Assembly: GCA_023846275.1 (NCBI GenBank)
Contig: CM043868.1
Span: 7,087,653-7,151,652, forward strand
Reading direction: 5' to 3'
Length of the DNA: 64,000 bases
Source of the DNA: Vanilla planifolia
Taxonomy: Eukaryota > Streptophyta > Magnoliopsida > Asparagales > Orchidaceae
This document shows, one piece after another, positions 37,367-50,181 of this stretch (position 1 is the first letter of the stretch; every line of letters begins with the position of its first letter). Made by a program: the position numbers and the translations under genes. A model generated the notes under the pieces. That model had not been told where the DNA came from and ran no database searches. It saw only the letters and a program-made list of their open reading frames with translations.

Positions 37367-39430
37367 CCTTAATAGCAAAGCTAATGTATGTTGGAAAGTT
37401 TGAAACATGTTATGAATACTATGTAATGATCTTAAATCCCCTCTAGTGAATATTATAATATCATCAATATATGTGAGATGTGCACTTAGTAGAGTGTCCT
37501 TTATTGTAACATAAGGTTGTTTTGTCTTATTATGAAAATATAGATTTTGGATTCTAGAGAAATATTCCATTGCAATGATGAAGTGTAATAAAGAGATAGG
37601 ATTGCCTTGTGAAAGACCTTTTTGTGGTTGGAAGTATCCACATAGATACTCATTAATTAAAATGGATAACCAAAAGTTGTTCAAAAGATTCTAGACAAAT
37701 GAGCTAATCTTGGCTAAGAAATTAAAGTTGAGGAGCACTTTAAAGAGAAATTTCTATGAAATTGTGTCAAATGGGCTTTTAATATCTAATTTAATTATAC
37801 AATTTTCCTCTTTAGCTTTCTTATTCATTGAGGGAATTAATTTTTGAGCAATTGAGATATTTTGGTCATTTTCTTATTTTTGACAAATTTGACCTACTCT
37901 TGTGAAATCAGTTTGCTAAGTATTGTAGCATGTTAGGTAATAGCTTGCTCAGAAACCATTCTACAAAGTTCGTAACATGGATCGGTTTAAAGTCCTAAAT
38001 GGTAGATAGATTATTAGATTTTGGAATCAATACAATATGGGAGCTAAAGATTTCTTTAGGTATGGAACTACCATTTAGGAAATCTCATAAACCATTTTTA
38101 ATATCTAATGTAAAAATATCCCAATATGCAATGAAAAATACACCATTAATGTCATCTAAGTCATAATATTGTGCTTGTCTACCTAAAAAGTAACTTATTG
38201 AACTTCTTAAAGGTCCACCTATTTGATAAGAATAGTGTTATCTTATCGTGTAATAAGCTAACAAATTCAATGTAGCTGAGCTTCCTATGTAGTAGTTTTC
38301 ATTTTTCCCAAATATTCTTTAAAATATTATATAACAACATGCTATAACTATTCCTAACCTAAGATTTTGGTACCATCTTTTCCTTTAAGCTTAGAAATGT
38401 ATAGTTTTGGGCATATGTATTTGATAAAAGCATAGAAAAACTTTGTATTTTTTTCACCATCAATTAATCATTTAGCCCTTGTTTTTTCACACTAGAAGGT
38501 TTCTTCCTTGCTCAACTCTTCATTCAATTTAATGTTATCTTCTTTTAAACCACTTTTCATGAACTATTTTTCACAATTCCTAACTTCCTCAGATATTTTA
38601 ATGTTCTAAAAAATATTCCCCAAGGTTGTTCTATTCCATTTTTTTAAAATATCTTTCAACTTTTATGCTTAAAAGCCATTGTTTGCATGCCAATGAGGTG
38701 TATAGGACTTGTCCAATTTTTCTCAATTAGTTTACATGAGGGATGCAAAATCAATGTATTTTGAAATTTAAATTTTTATGGACCTTGGAATTGCTAAGTG
38801 GAGTACTATAAAAATAGAGGGAAATTGTAGACCACATTCTGCTTAAATGCTCTACAACTATAGTTGGGTTGCTATTCATCTATTGTTTGTTGACTAGTAT
38901 TCTATTTAAGTGCTTCAATAATCAATTACCTTTTCTTTTATCAACCCATGCATATGGTGAAACAAAAGGAGTGGAGACACCCTTATATTCATAAATTGAT
39001 GCAATGACATTAAAATCAACTCTTATTAACGATGAAATACTCTTATTAGCCATAGTTTTAGTTATCTGTATCCATAGTTCTTACTTAAACCTTTTAAAAC
39101 TTTTATCATATATTATTCAGTAATTTGAAACTACCTCATTCCCTATGACTTTTAAATGTATTTGTTGTTCATCATCATATATTATCAAACATTGAATATT
39201 ATTCTTCAAGAGTCTTGTTTAACTTCTTGGTATATTAGTCATACCTAATTTGAAAACCAATTTTTGTAATTTCTTGCCCTATGCCATAGTTCAAGCAGAG
39301 CTAGTAAGCCAATTTTTTATTATTGGTTATTTTAGTCTTGAATTAGACTTGACATTGGTAGTACCCCTAATATTCTAGATAAACATGTTATCCATTAAAT
39401 AAGATTGCTTCAACAAATTGTGTTTTTTTG
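37130..39430 (-). mobile_element. Second dead LINE (ORF2 part only)
   Basis: Minus-strand order is: endonuclease start reading MFI-stop-NIRGTTN (about 39.39 kb), VDFNVIASIYEYKGV (about 39.03 kb), then DGEKNTKFFYAFIKYICPKL (about 38.44 kb) as in the linker before RT, and RT at 37.85-37.27 kb. No ORF1 is visible upstream: a gypsy relic begins at about 39.5 kb. The element is thus 5'-truncated or cut by that junction. It is related to, but clearly different from, the LINE at 22-27 kb. Confidence 0.8.
37271..37850 (-). pseudogene. LINE reverse transcriptase fragment
   Basis: A 137-codon open stretch (37271-37684) reads SILINEYLCGYF, KGLSQGNPISLLHFIIAMEY and the active-site block YIDDIIIFTRGD. 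This matches RT blocks GLRQGDPxSPxLF and (F/Y)xDDxxIF, with both catalytic Asp residues kept. Just upstream (about 37.7-37.8 kb) a KSPFDTIS-like block supplies the earlier Asp, but stops separate it. It is the best-preserved LINE piece in the window yet still truncated. Confidence 0.85.
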
Positions 39431-39589
39431 TCACTTCTAAGGTTTCCTTTTGGTCTAGTATGTTGCTTGACGACCTTTTTTGCTCTTTACCTAGGAATTG
39501 CATTTTAAACAAATTTTATACAATTGATGATCCTTAAATCTTTTCAATAATAATTTCAAATGCCTTTCATATTATTTTCTTATCTTTAA

Positions 39590-40110
39590 TGGATCAAGAT
39601 TTCATTAATGAAGATGATCACAAATTGGTCTAACTGTTGTTTGAAGACCCTACTTATCAAGTCCATGAATTTCATTAAAGCATTTGTTAATCCAAAAGAT
39701 AGCACTAGGAATATATATGCCTTTACCTTATTCTGAAAATAGTGTTCAAAATGTCTTCCTTCTGTTATTGGTGGTAATCAAAATGTAGGTCTATTTTACA
39801 TAACAGCATCACATTGTTAATGATCAAAGAATTCATCATTCAACAAATATTTTTTTCTCAATAGTAGCATTGTTCAATTTTTTGTAATTAATGCACATTT
39901 TCATTTTACCATCTTTCCTAACAAATAACACTTATACACCCCATAGGGATATGTTTATCCTACTAAACCACTTTTTAATTAAAATTTTCAATTAGGTTTT
40001 TATTTATTATAGTTTCATTGGTGCCACTTATATGTTGCCCTCAAAAAGGGTTCAACACCAGGAATTAGATCAATTCCAAATTCAAATTCTCTTTTAGGTG
40101 GTAGCCTTAC
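39590..40110 (-). pseudogene. Ty3/gypsy reverse transcriptase relic
   Basis: The minus strand reads FGIDLIPGVEPFLRATYKW (about 40.05 kb), the N-terminal RT signature of Ty3/gypsy. Then come SFGLTNALMKFMDLISRVF (about 39.69 kb) and LDQFVIIFINEIL (about 39.61 kb). The family active site FIDDI reads FINEI, so both catalytic Asp residues are changed. Stops occur throughout. RNase H and integrase were not found further left, where a LINE relic lies instead. Confidence 0.8.
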
Positions 40111-40361
40111 CATGTCTTATAGAAATACACGTGGGTAGTTGTATGTCACAAGAACATCTTATAGTTTCACTTCCTTTGCTCAGCATTATGCATAGAGACC
40201 AAGAAACATGTGCAACCTTTATATATCAACTTATCTATTTTCAAAGTACATGTTAATAATATCTTTAAACATTGGTTAAAATAGACAATGTCAGTGCCAT
40301 TATCCACATGTTTTTTTATTCTCTTTTTCTAACAACCAATTGTGAATAGATGGAATGTCAA

Positions 40362-40625
40362 CTAATTCAAGCTTAGAATGACATCAATTTCTTTAAAATT
40401 GATTATAAATAAATGAGACTTATAAGTATTCTCATTTATTTTGATATCTAATTCAATAAATTTATCTACTTTCATGTTATCACCCATAGATAATATAACT
40501 AATATAGTGTACTTTAAAGTTTTATGTCCAACTATTAGTTTACAAATTATATTGGTAGAGACAAAGGAGTGTGATGAGCTATAGTCAAATAATAAGATAA
40601 CTAGTAACTTTGATAATAGCAACAT
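40362..40625 (-). pseudogene. Ty3/gypsy aspartic protease relic
   Basis: An 87-codon open stretch resembles the retropepsin-like domain of plant gypsy polyproteins: LLFDYSSSHSFVS (family LxDSGASHSFIS), then GDNMKVD, and IDVILSLN (family DVILGMDW). The catalytic Asp remains, but the following Ser-Gly reads Tyr-Ser, so it is probably inactive. It sits between the gag zinc knuckle and RT as expected. Confidence 0.8.
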
Positions 40626-40829
40626 ACTTGTTATGATGTTAGTAGATATAAATATTATCCTCTGAGTAATACATTAGGTTGATGGTTGTGTCATCTATGA
40701 TGGGGGCATAACAATTTAACCTCCTCCTTTATTGAAAGTCATTAATGTAGTGTAATTAGGATTTATATAAGAGATCCTCATAATATCTGCATAGTATCAA
40801 TCATAGGTTCCTTAAATCCTCCACCTTTT

Positions 40830-42220
40830 GTTATCTAAAGCCTTACAATATGACCAACTTCATGAAATTTGGAACATTTGTTTGCCTTTTTCCATGACAT
40901 TCACCTAAATGTCATTTCTTATAAGTTTTGCACCTTGGTTTACTACTCGCTTGTAATAACCAAGACTAAGGAGGGCAAGAAGTGATCACTGGGTGATGTC
41001 TTGAGAAGGAATCACTAAATAATGAGTAGCTCCTAACAGGCTTTTAAATGAAGAGATATAGGGATGAATTATATCAAATTAGTTATTGAGAGATTAATTC
41101 TAATGTCTATATGAGATGCCATGATCTTAATATGTTGAGACATATTTTAAGGGTAAAACTCACTTGGGTCAGTATAGGTGACTCAAAGAAATAATATCTC
41201 AGCCTAATAAAACAAGGATGCCATATTTTATATTAAAGTAAAACCCTTCATTAGTTTAATGTGGTTTAAGAATGAACCATGTGGAAGTTGATGGACCAAT
41301 AATAACTTGGAGGAAAGAGGATTATAAGTGATTATATGGTGATGTCTTAAAAGATGAATCATTAAATAAGAAGCAACTCCAAAGAAACTTTTAAGTGGAG
41401 AGGTATAAGGTTGGGTTGTCTCACATTGTCTACTTAGAAATTAATCCTAGTATTTATATAAGATTTTATATTCTTAAAATATTGAGGCATCTATTGAGAG
41501 TAAAACCCACTTGGGTTGGTATGGGACAACCCAATTGGGCAATACATTAACATAGTGTGACCAAGATGTCACAACACTTAAATGTTGGAGTAGGCTCTTA
41601 TGATCTTACACTAGTAGTTATTTGCTTCTTACATTTATTCCCTTCTTATTATTGTGATGCAAGCTCCTTCCCTTTTTTAGCCTCAAAATTTGTTTCAACT
41701 CTATCTTGGTTATCCTTAGAATATTGAGCTACTTCAACTAGCTCTCTTAAATTTGGGAATTTCAATGGATCTATCACATCTCTAATTAATCTTTGTAGTT
41801 TTTTATTAAAAATATAATAATGCTAGTCCTTTGTGGCAACTAATCCTAAAGCATATTAGTAAAAAAAAAAGTTATGTTAATATACAGTCATAATCATGTC
41901 CAATTACATCAAACTAGTCAGGTCATCCTACATCTTGAATTAATGCTTGGATATACCATTCATTGAAGGATTATGGTGTGCATCTCCTTAATGACTCAAG
42001 TTCTCATCCTATAGAGTCATATCATTATAATTATTAAATCACACATCTTGGTAACTTAAGCTCAAAGATAAAAACTCATAAAAGTAAGCTCACATCTCAT
42101 ATAGACATAATTCATCTCATATTGTAGCATAGTATTTTTTTAAACCACATTTTTTCTTCATATTTTCATATTTGTCTTATTTCTCTTATTCTTAAATCCA
42201 CCTTGCTCGTCATGTTGAGA
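40830..42220 (-). pseudogene. Ty3/gypsy gag relic, interrupted
   Basis: On the minus strand the gag starts near 42.22 kb (MSSQHDEQGG). It continues to FNKKLQRLIRDVIDPL, FPNLRELVEVAQ and FEAKKGKEL (41.85-41.65 kb) and resumes at a zinc-knuckle remnant reading TCSKFHEVGHIVR (about 40.87 kb), whose second Cys has become Phe. About 600 bp of unrelated LTR-like sequence (40.95-41.58 kb) separates the two parts. Gag would package element RNA. This copy is dead. Confidence 0.7.
40950..41580 (+). mobile_element. LTR-like fragment inside the gypsy gag relic
   Basis: Two diverged copies of a segment about 347 bp apart share GATGTCTT, AAACnCACTTGGGT and related phrases (CACTTGGG at 41161 and 41508). 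GGGTTGGTATGGGACAAC near 41512 resembles the reverse complement of the young chromovirus LTR at 50258-50284. It is therefore probably an old LTR of a related chromovirus, internally duplicated and in the opposite orientation. It begins TGTAATAACC near 40951. A target duplication was not confirmed. Confidence 0.5.
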
Positions 42221-42224
42221 ACTC

Positions 42225-43239
42225 ATAATGGAACACATATTTCTTCACATTCTAACATCACAATGAAATGGTTATAATGTAAGCAAATAATTGAGCTTAC
42301 ATGTATAAATAAATAATAATAACAAAATAGGCTTGGTGTATAACTTTTACATAGAATTCTTAACAATGAAATCCTAATATCATCTAAAGCAAGTAAACAA
42401 GTGCAACATTATTAATAAATCATCATACAATGATAAAAATCATAACATAACATGTCAGAATAAACTATCTTAATCCAAATGATAATATTTCTTTCAATGA
42501 ATGGTTTATAAGCAAACAATTTATAATCATTAAGGTTTGTCCCACTTTTCATATGGAAAGAATTATCAAGCATATACAACTTCTATCAAAAACTAATGGA
42601 TGCAATAATGGTCCCACAATTCCAAAACTCAATCTTTAGCAAAGTTTTATGTGAAATTAGCAAAAACAATGCTCAAACTTACCAAATAACATAACAAGGT
42701 TTTTCTTTAAAACATAGTCTAGAAACAAAATTCAATTCCTACTTTGACTATTTCTCTTCTAACATTGAATCATTTCTTTTCATGTTCCTTAGGTGATGTC
42801 CTCCTTCTTAGGTTCTTCTTAGAAACACAACAAGAATCCTCTCCTCTACCCAAAGGTTTTATCAAATAACTATTATTTTATATCCATAATCATATCTCAT
42901 ATCATCTCTATCTAGCTTCTTAATATACCATATCTTAACCTCAACCCATAAACATATCATTGCTAGGTAACCACATCAATCGCATCATTTATATATAACA
43001 TGTTTGTAATACATTAGGCCTTAAACAAAGTATTAACAATCATTACAAACATTCCAATCATATTATCTATGCATATTCTATTCTTAGCATATTAAGCTCT
43101 CCATAAAGTAGTAGTGGCATCTGTGGATATTTCAATTATATTATGTCTACATATCAAGTACTATACAAAGTACTAATGGTAGCAAAGGAGGTCTTCACTA
43201 CCATTTTATATAATAGTCTATAACTAATGCAGATTTTGA
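42225..43239. other. Non-coding DNA, possibly LTR of the gypsy relic
   Basis: It lies directly upstream of the gypsy gag start, where a 5' LTR and leader would be expected, but I found no recognisable TG...CA ends or primer-binding site. Confidence 0.3.
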
Positions 43240-44667
43240 TGTAAAATATAAGGTAAAACGTATAAGAGGGGAGGGATGAATTGGATGTTTAATATTTTTT
43301 TTAATTCAAAACATTAAAGAAATTTTTTACATTTAAAAATAAATTTATTTTTAAAAAAATTTTTTATGAAATAAAATTGCTCAATAATAAAAGAAATGCA
43401 CAAAGAACTTGCACCTCTTACAAGCATATTAAAATTTAATGCTCTCGATTTTACATTTCACTTGAGCACTTATGAAATTTTTAAGTTGATTTAATAATTA
43501 TAAATTTTGATAAATGATCTTTATTTATAGTTTAAATAAAAAAAATATCTAAAAATAATTCCCCTAATGGCCAGAATTAGCTTTTCAAAAGCTAGTCATT
43601 GCAAGTGACAAAAGAGGAACACGAAACATAGTTGTCATTCGATTCTAGGTAGATGGAGCAGATTCATCCAATCAAAATAACCATTAAAGGGTCTAAATCT
43701 AATCACTGTGAGATATGATCTTGAACGTTAGATCTGAGAGTCGGGTGAACAATGAAGGTTATCAGGACACTATGCATGAAGGTAGAGGAATGTTAGATCA
43801 TATGATTGGTTAATACAAATGTGCTCAAATTTGGAATAAAAAAATACCATTTATTTAGTCACACATTGCAAAGAAATAATTATTATTTGTCCTTATATTA
43901 CTATCTTTTTGTGCAATAATGAACCTAATGGAGTTGGCTACCTCCCGGTGACCTTGGGTCACTTGCATGCAATATTAACGTAGGTCTGACATGATCGTAA
44001 CCAATTACTTAACATTAACGAGTCAGACTTGACTTATTATTTGTTATGCCTAAGTAAGGTTCAAGTGCCATGTCCTAACCTTATTAAACCAAGTTACTGC
44101 AAGATTTGAGCCTTAACTGATACTTGGGCCCAACCTGACTCGGTTTAGGTTGATCTCCTGATCTGTAAATCCCCAAGACTCATTGCTCAGCACTATGGGC
44201 CACATGACTCAAGCCCTTCAAGCTTGATGGAGGCACTATGTGCTTTGGCCAAATTTTTTTATTTTATTTTATATATTTTTATTTGAAAATTTATAAGATG
44301 TTTAAAACTCAAAAAGACAAATTTTCTAAAAAAAACAAATGTAACCTAATACATTATAAAAGTGCTAACTCAAATATGCATGAATCATGATAATCTTATG
44401 TGCCACAATTACAAAGAAGATAAAGCTTTAACGTATTAATCGTAAAGATTTAAAAATATAGTTCTTTACAGATTTGTGACTTCACAAAGAGTGTGGTCCT
44501 TGGCTCCAAAATCAGTAAGTTGAATCATTAATTTTTATTCACTATATATGCTATAGTTTTTACTCTAGTAAACCTAAAGTATTATAGTTCACCTTAAGAT
44601 TTAACTAAAATAACACTAAGCTAAATAAGATATTAGTAATATTTAGCTAAGTTTTGTGATCATTACA
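43240..44667 (-). repeat. Copia 3' LTR (left)
   Basis: Starts TGTAAAATAT and ends about CATTACA. It matches the right LTR from its start (GATGAATTG, CTCAATAATAAAAGAAATG, TTTTTAAGTTGATT) through CCATTAAAGGGTCTA, GTCCTTGGCTCCAAAA and AGATTTAACTAAAATAA. At 43601-43605 it reads GCAAG followed by TGACAAAAGAGG, giving the empty-site version of the chromovirus target. Relative to the right LTR it lacks about 300 bp after AAATGCACAAAG. The right edge is uncertain by about 15 bp. Confidence 0.8.
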
Positions 44668-44680
44668 TCTAAGGATATAA

Positions 44681-44697
44681 TAATCTCCCATTGGAGG
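44681..44697 (-). other. Possible polypurine tract of the copia element
   Basis: The minus strand reads CCTCCAATGGGAGATTA, a decayed purine-rich tract ending in the GGGAGATT typical of copia elements, next to the left LTR. It primes plus-strand synthesis in live elements. It lies about 14 bp from my LTR edge, so one of the two may be misplaced. Confidence 0.4.
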
Positions 44698-45399
44698 ATT
44701 ACAAAACTAATACTAGAATTGAATGTATAAAGAAAATATAATATTAATAAATAAACCAAATAATTCTCCTTAATGTTAGCTAGCTCCTAATGTAATATTC
44801 AACATTTTACTTGGCCCTATTTGATGGCTTATACTTCCTCTTAATTTTAGCTTATAGTCCTTTTGAATTCTAGCATTAAGTTCTCCCCCTTTTATAATCA
44901 TTCAAAGAGAATTAAGCTCAATTTAACTCTATGAAAGATTTTGATAGCTAATGTCTTAGTAGAAATATCAACTAATAGGATAGAAGATGGAATAAATGAC
45001 AATTGAATAATTTTCTTTTTCATATGATCTCTAATAAAATGATATCTTAACTTTATATTTTTTGTTCTTGAGTTCTAAATAGAATCTTTAGATAAATAAA
45101 TTATACATGAATTGTCAAAAAAATTAGAATTTATATAAATTATAAAACATAATCTAAAAGTTGTTATTTAATCCATAAAATTTGAGCAACATAACTACTT
45201 ATAGTAATGTACTTGACCTCATTTATTGATAGTGCTACATAATTTTGTTTTTTACTAGTCTAAGAAATTAGTGCACTACCAATCAATTGACACATATTAA
45301 AAGTAAACTTTCTATTAATCTTGCTACCAATAAAGTCAACATCTATATAGGCTATTAATCAAATCCAAACTCACAGATAAGATATCATAATCCTAAGGT

Positions 45400-46500
45400 C
45401 TTATTGGCAATAAGTTATTTAAAGATATGCTTAACTACTTGTAAGTCTAATTCCTTAGAACTAGCCTAAAACCTTACATACAAATCTACAATAAGTACAA
45501 TATCAGACCTACTTATAATAAGATATAATAATGATCCAATCATTTCATTAAATAATTTTATCTTTATATGCTTTCTAGCCTTATCTTTATCTATGAAAGT
45601 GCTTATACTAAAGAGAGTCCTCAAATGCTTTATGTTCTCATAACCAAATTTTTTTAGCAACTCCATCAAATACTTGGTTTGAGAAATAAAAATTTTTTCA
45701 CTTGTTTGTTTGACCTAAAGTCCTAAGAAGAAGGATAACTCTCCTATCATACTCATTTCAAACTCTTTTTTTATTAAATTAGCAAACTTCATACACATTC
45801 TTTATTTGAGGCTTCGAAGATTATATCACCACATAAACTTGACATATTAATTGATCTTTAATTAAATTTTTAATAAATAAATTATTACCTATCTTGTCTT
45901 TACCAAAATCATTTGATGTAAGAAAAATGCACAATATTTCATACCAAGCTCTTAGAGCTTGCTTCAAATGATAAACTACTTTCTTAAGTTTGTATACATG
46001 ACCTATCTTATCATGTATCTCAAATCTTGAAGGTTATTTAACATATATTTTTTTTATTTATATATCTATTTAAAAATATACTTTTAACATTATTTGGTAT
46101 AATTTAAATCCTTTGTGGCATGCATAAGTAAAATCTTAATTGCCTCAAGTTTAATTAAAGAAGCAAAAGTCTCATCCACAAATACTTCTTCAACTTGATA
46201 ATAAACTTTGGCTACTAATTTAGCTTTATTCTTAATAATTTTGCCATTTTTATATATCATATTTAAGAAAACTCATTTTATACTAATTATTATTTTATTA
46301 TTTGTCCTAAGTATAAGATTGGAAACTTGATTTCTCTCAAATTCTTCCAACTCTTCATTCATTACAATAATCTAAGACACATCTTCAAAAGCATTTTTTA
46401 TAGAACTTGGTTCAAAAATAGATATAAATATTGCATGATTGAAAGAGATTTTAATATTTACTTTCTCTCTTACATCTTCTATGATTAACTCACTAAGATG
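45400..46500 (-). pseudogene. Copia reverse transcriptase / RNase H, broken
   Basis: The minus strand reads FEMSMIGELSFFLGL-stop-VKQTSEKIFISQTKYLMELL (about 45.78-45.65 kb), then LKKFGYENIKHL, MIGSLLYLIISRSDI and the LYVRF end (45466-45669), the standard end of RT running into RNase H. The active-site block (YVDD in the family, about 45830) has lost one base, which shifts the frame exactly there. Further stops lie upstream, so it is non-functional. Confidence 0.85.
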
Positions 46501-47130
46501 ATCCTTAGAATGTCTCAATTATTTTTTAATCTAATTTTATTCTTTTATTGATTTATTTTTTTCAACTATATCTTTTAATTTTTTTAAAGACTCATCTAAC
46601 TCATCAAGATGATCATTTTGATGATGACTACTAGATAATTCAATAAGAGATTCATCAAATTTAATAAAAATTATCTCTTCTATAAGTAGTGTTCTCTTAT
46701 TATATATCTTAAATATTTTATTAGTAGGTGAGTATCTTAAAACAATCCCTTCATTAAATGTTTCTAAATCCTTTCTCTATTATTTAAAATGATACCTTTA
46801 TATCCAAACATATAAAAATAGGATACTTTGGGTTTCTTATCATAAAGTAACTCAAAAAGAAAAATATCTAATAAAGGTCTACATATTATTCTATTAAATA
46901 AATAACATGTAGTATTGACTATCTCACCCAAAAATACTTGAGGACATTATGCTCATTAAGAAAATATCTTGTGATATTTAACAAGATTTTATTATTTCTC
47001 TCAACTACATCATTTTATTGAGTCTTAGGTAAAGAAAATGTAACACTCCATTCTTGAATTTCCCCTTCCATTATCATTCTTAATGGAGACTAACCTAACT
47101 TTATGCTTTTTTTAAACATATCAATCAAAC

Positions 47131-47500
47131 TTATAATTTTTTAAATACTTCACTTTTATTTCTAATAGAAAGAGCCCATTTAAACTTAGTGAAGTCATCT
47201 ACAACTACAAACCTATATTTAATTCTACCAAAACTCTCTAGATGAATAGAATCAAGTAGGTCTAAATAAATAAGTTCTAATGGGTTTCTAGTTATAATGT
47301 CCTTAAGTGGTTTAAAACTCTTTTTAGTTTTTCTTCTAATTGGCATGGACCATATATCACTTGTTCAACTAAGGTTTGACAAACATCTAACTATGTTAAA
47401 CTTTAAAAGTTTTTTTAAAAAAGACTTTCTTAATTTAAAAAATTTTCTATATCATAAAGTAGAATTATTATCATGTGTCGTAAGGCATTCTAGACTACTA
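47131..47500 (-). pseudogene. Copia integrase fragment
   Basis: A 71-codon open stretch (47131-47346) reads RRKTKKSFKP, PLELIYLDLLDS, FGRIKYRFVVVDDFTKFKWAL and NKSEVFKKL. This matches the copia integrase core start (PLELLHxDLxGP...VIVDDYSRFTW), and the first catalytic Asp is kept. Upstream (47.35-47.5 kb) lies the degraded zinc-finger part. The second catalytic Asp and the Glu could not be located in one frame. Confidence 0.85.
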
Positions 47501-48299
47501 TCCTTAATTATGTGATAAAATATATGTATTATATTTTTTATATTCAAAGATAAGTGAAACATTATCTTTACTAATAATACATTCATTTTTATTAAATAAA
47601 ATATTAAAATTCAAATCATATGATTGACTAATGCTAAGAAGATTATACCTTTAATCTAGTATAAGAACTTTCTTATAAAAGTGTGTGAGTTGCTAATGGT
47701 TTCCAATTACTTTCTTCTTGAAATTGTTATTAAGAGTAATTTCACCACCATCATAATGTTTCAAGTGGATGAATAAAGATGCATCTCGAACCATGTGCCT
47801 TGAATATTTACTAAGTACCACATACTTTTCTTGGTCCTTAATGAAAGGTATGCCTATAAAAATAATTAAACATCAATTTTTAGGACCCAAACATTTTTGA
47901 TCCACATGTCTTAACATGTATTCTTTCTAATCCATATAAATCTAAAAGATTTATAATCAATAATATTTCTAAATTTATAATAAGAAGAAATATGCTTAAC
48001 TCTCATATAATAATTACAAAATATATTTAGAGCAAAAGAATATGTAGTATTTTTAGAATAACTAATCTTATGAAAAGAAGTCATATAATGAGCATATAAA
48101 TTTCTTAAATCATTTAGTTCTTTAACTAAGCACGTATTTTTTATAATAATAAAGGTTTTTTCATCTCTCTCAATTCTAATCTCATATAAATAATTAGTAT
48201 TCTACTTATTTAAATATTCACATAAGCTTAAATAGTTTTCATACTCTTTTTTCAATTTAAGATATTTAGAAGCTAATTTTTTGTACTTCATGTAAACAT

Positions 48300-49500
48300 T
48301 AATATATTATTCTTCATAATGAATCATAAAAGAAGATGATAATAGGAGAAAGAAAAACATACCTCTTCATCTAATGTTATAATAGGAACACTATCCTTTG
48401 CCATAAGACAGATCAAACTCTCCTTCTTATCTTCATCACTAAAGGAAGAGCTATTTGAATCATCACACGATATCTTCATAGCTTTCTTCTTCTTCTTTTT
48501 CTATTTTTGAAACTTCTAAACTCTCTCCATATAATTAGGGCAATTAGGTTTTATATGCTTAGGAAGTTTATGTTCATAACAAATTATTTCTTCAAGAGAA
48601 ACAATATTTCCCTTTTATTTCTTATTATTATCAAATCATTTATCTACATTTTTTTGTTATACAATCTAGATAAACCTCTTAAAATAGGAGCTACCTTACT
48701 TGAGATGGAGAAATTTGAGTGTGTAGAAGAATCGACTATAAAAGCTATAGTTTTTCCTTGTTTTTCCTTTCTTTTTTAGCCACAAATTCTTCATCCCTTC
48801 TTACAAGCTTAATTTTATTTGTTAAGAACTCATCTAGTAACTCATTTAATGAAAGTTAAAATAGTTTTTGCTGCTTTCAATACCATCACCATTGAATTAT
48901 ATTATTAAGGAAGAACTCAAATAATCTTTTTCATATATTCACTAGTAGAAAACTTCTTGCCAAGGTTAGATAAGTTATTAATAATATTTATAAATTTTGT
49001 AAACATAATCTTAATGGTCTTATTTTTATTCATCTAAAATAATTTATACTCATAAAAAAACATGTTGGTTTTAGTCTCCTTAACTTGAAAAGTACCCTTA
49101 TAAATAACTTCAAGTTTAGGAAAAATCTCATGTGCCATTTTTAAGTTCATGATTTGATTATATTTGGAGGCACCCAAACTACAACATAAAATATTCATAG
49201 CTCAAGAATTAAGTTGAACTTTATGTTTCTTTTTGAGAGTGAGTTCATTTAATGGTTTTCTTACTTTTTCTCCACCACCAGTCTTAGTCAAAAACTCAAA
49301 TGTATTTTTAATAATATCTCAAATTTTTAAATCAATGGATTCTAAAAATAAATGCATACAATTTTTCTAATAAAGATAAAAATCATCTTTAAACAAAAGT
49401 GGTCAATGTGATGAAGCTCCCTCATATAATATCACATTGTCCTTAATAAAAGAAAGATTTATGAGAGTCTTATTTTAAAAATTTCTTTCTTTTGATAAAA
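48300..49500 (-). pseudogene. Copia gag, broken
   Basis: The minus strand has KESLICLMAKD (about 48.4 kb), preceded in reading direction by a Ser/Asp-rich segment and by a zinc knuckle reading CYEHKLPKHIKPNCP (about 48.58-48.54 kb) in which the second Cys is His. The N-terminal part spreads to about 49.4 kb with stops. Same layout as the relic at 1.65-2.9 kb. Confidence 0.75.
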
Positions 49501-49501
49501 A

Positions 49502-49517
49502 CCTTGCTCTAATATCA
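49502..49517 (-). other. Copia primer-binding site remnant
   Basis: The minus strand reads TGATATTAGAGCAAGG, two changes from the initiator-Met tRNA primer site TGGTATCAGAGCAAGG, and sits 5 bp inside the right LTR. This fixes the LTR edge at 49523 and the element's orientation. Confidence 0.75.
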
Positions 49518-49522
49518 CTTAC

Positions 49523-50181
49523 TGTAGAATGTGTAGGGCAAAATATATCAGAGAAAGATGAATTGTGTATTTAATTAATTGTTTTATTTTAAAAAACTAA
49601 AGAAAACTTTTTGCTCTTAAAAATAAAATTTGTTTTTAAGAAGATTATCAATGAAATAAAATTACTCAATAATAAAAGAAATGTACAAAGATTTTTTAGG
49701 TGGTTCGACCAAAACACTTACCTACATCCACCCTAGATCATCGATCTGGGTTCCACTAACCACTCCCTTTTGTCGAGGTCGATAAGGGTAAACTAATTAC
49801 AAATCGATGCTCTAATGAGATACCAAAATCTACTAAAATTTATTATACAAAAAAAAACTTTATAAAAATTTTTGTATTCAAAATTCTTACACCTTTAAAT
49901 CTTTTAAATAAGAATAATACAACTAATTAAAGATGTAGATATTACTAGGATGATGTGAAATGATTGTATGTAAGAGTATATGAAATAATAATTGAAAGAA
50001 TTCATAATTCTCACAAGGAAATCAATTTTGGACTTCACTTGAGGGCTTATGAAATTTTTAAGTTGATTCAATAGTTACAAATATTTGTAAATGATCTCTA
50101 TTTATAGTACAAATAAAAAGCATCCCAAAATAACTCTCTCAACTACTAAAATTAACTTTTTGAAAAGCTAGCCATTATAAG
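49523..50181 (-). repeat. Copia 5' LTR (right), inner part
   Basis: Starts TGTAGAATGTG next to the primer-binding site. It contains the LTR hallmark TTTTTTAGGTGGTTCGACC (about 49692) and a GC-richer stretch missing from the left LTR. It ends at the chromovirus target ATAAG (50177-50181). Confidence 0.85.
50177..50181. repeat. Target-site duplication, left copy (ATAAG)
   Basis: ATAAG directly before TGTTACACC. The same five bases follow the element at 58803. Confidence 0.95.

Noticed and set aside
47297-47515. 72-codon plus-strand frame
   Set aside because: Antisense to the copia integrase relic.
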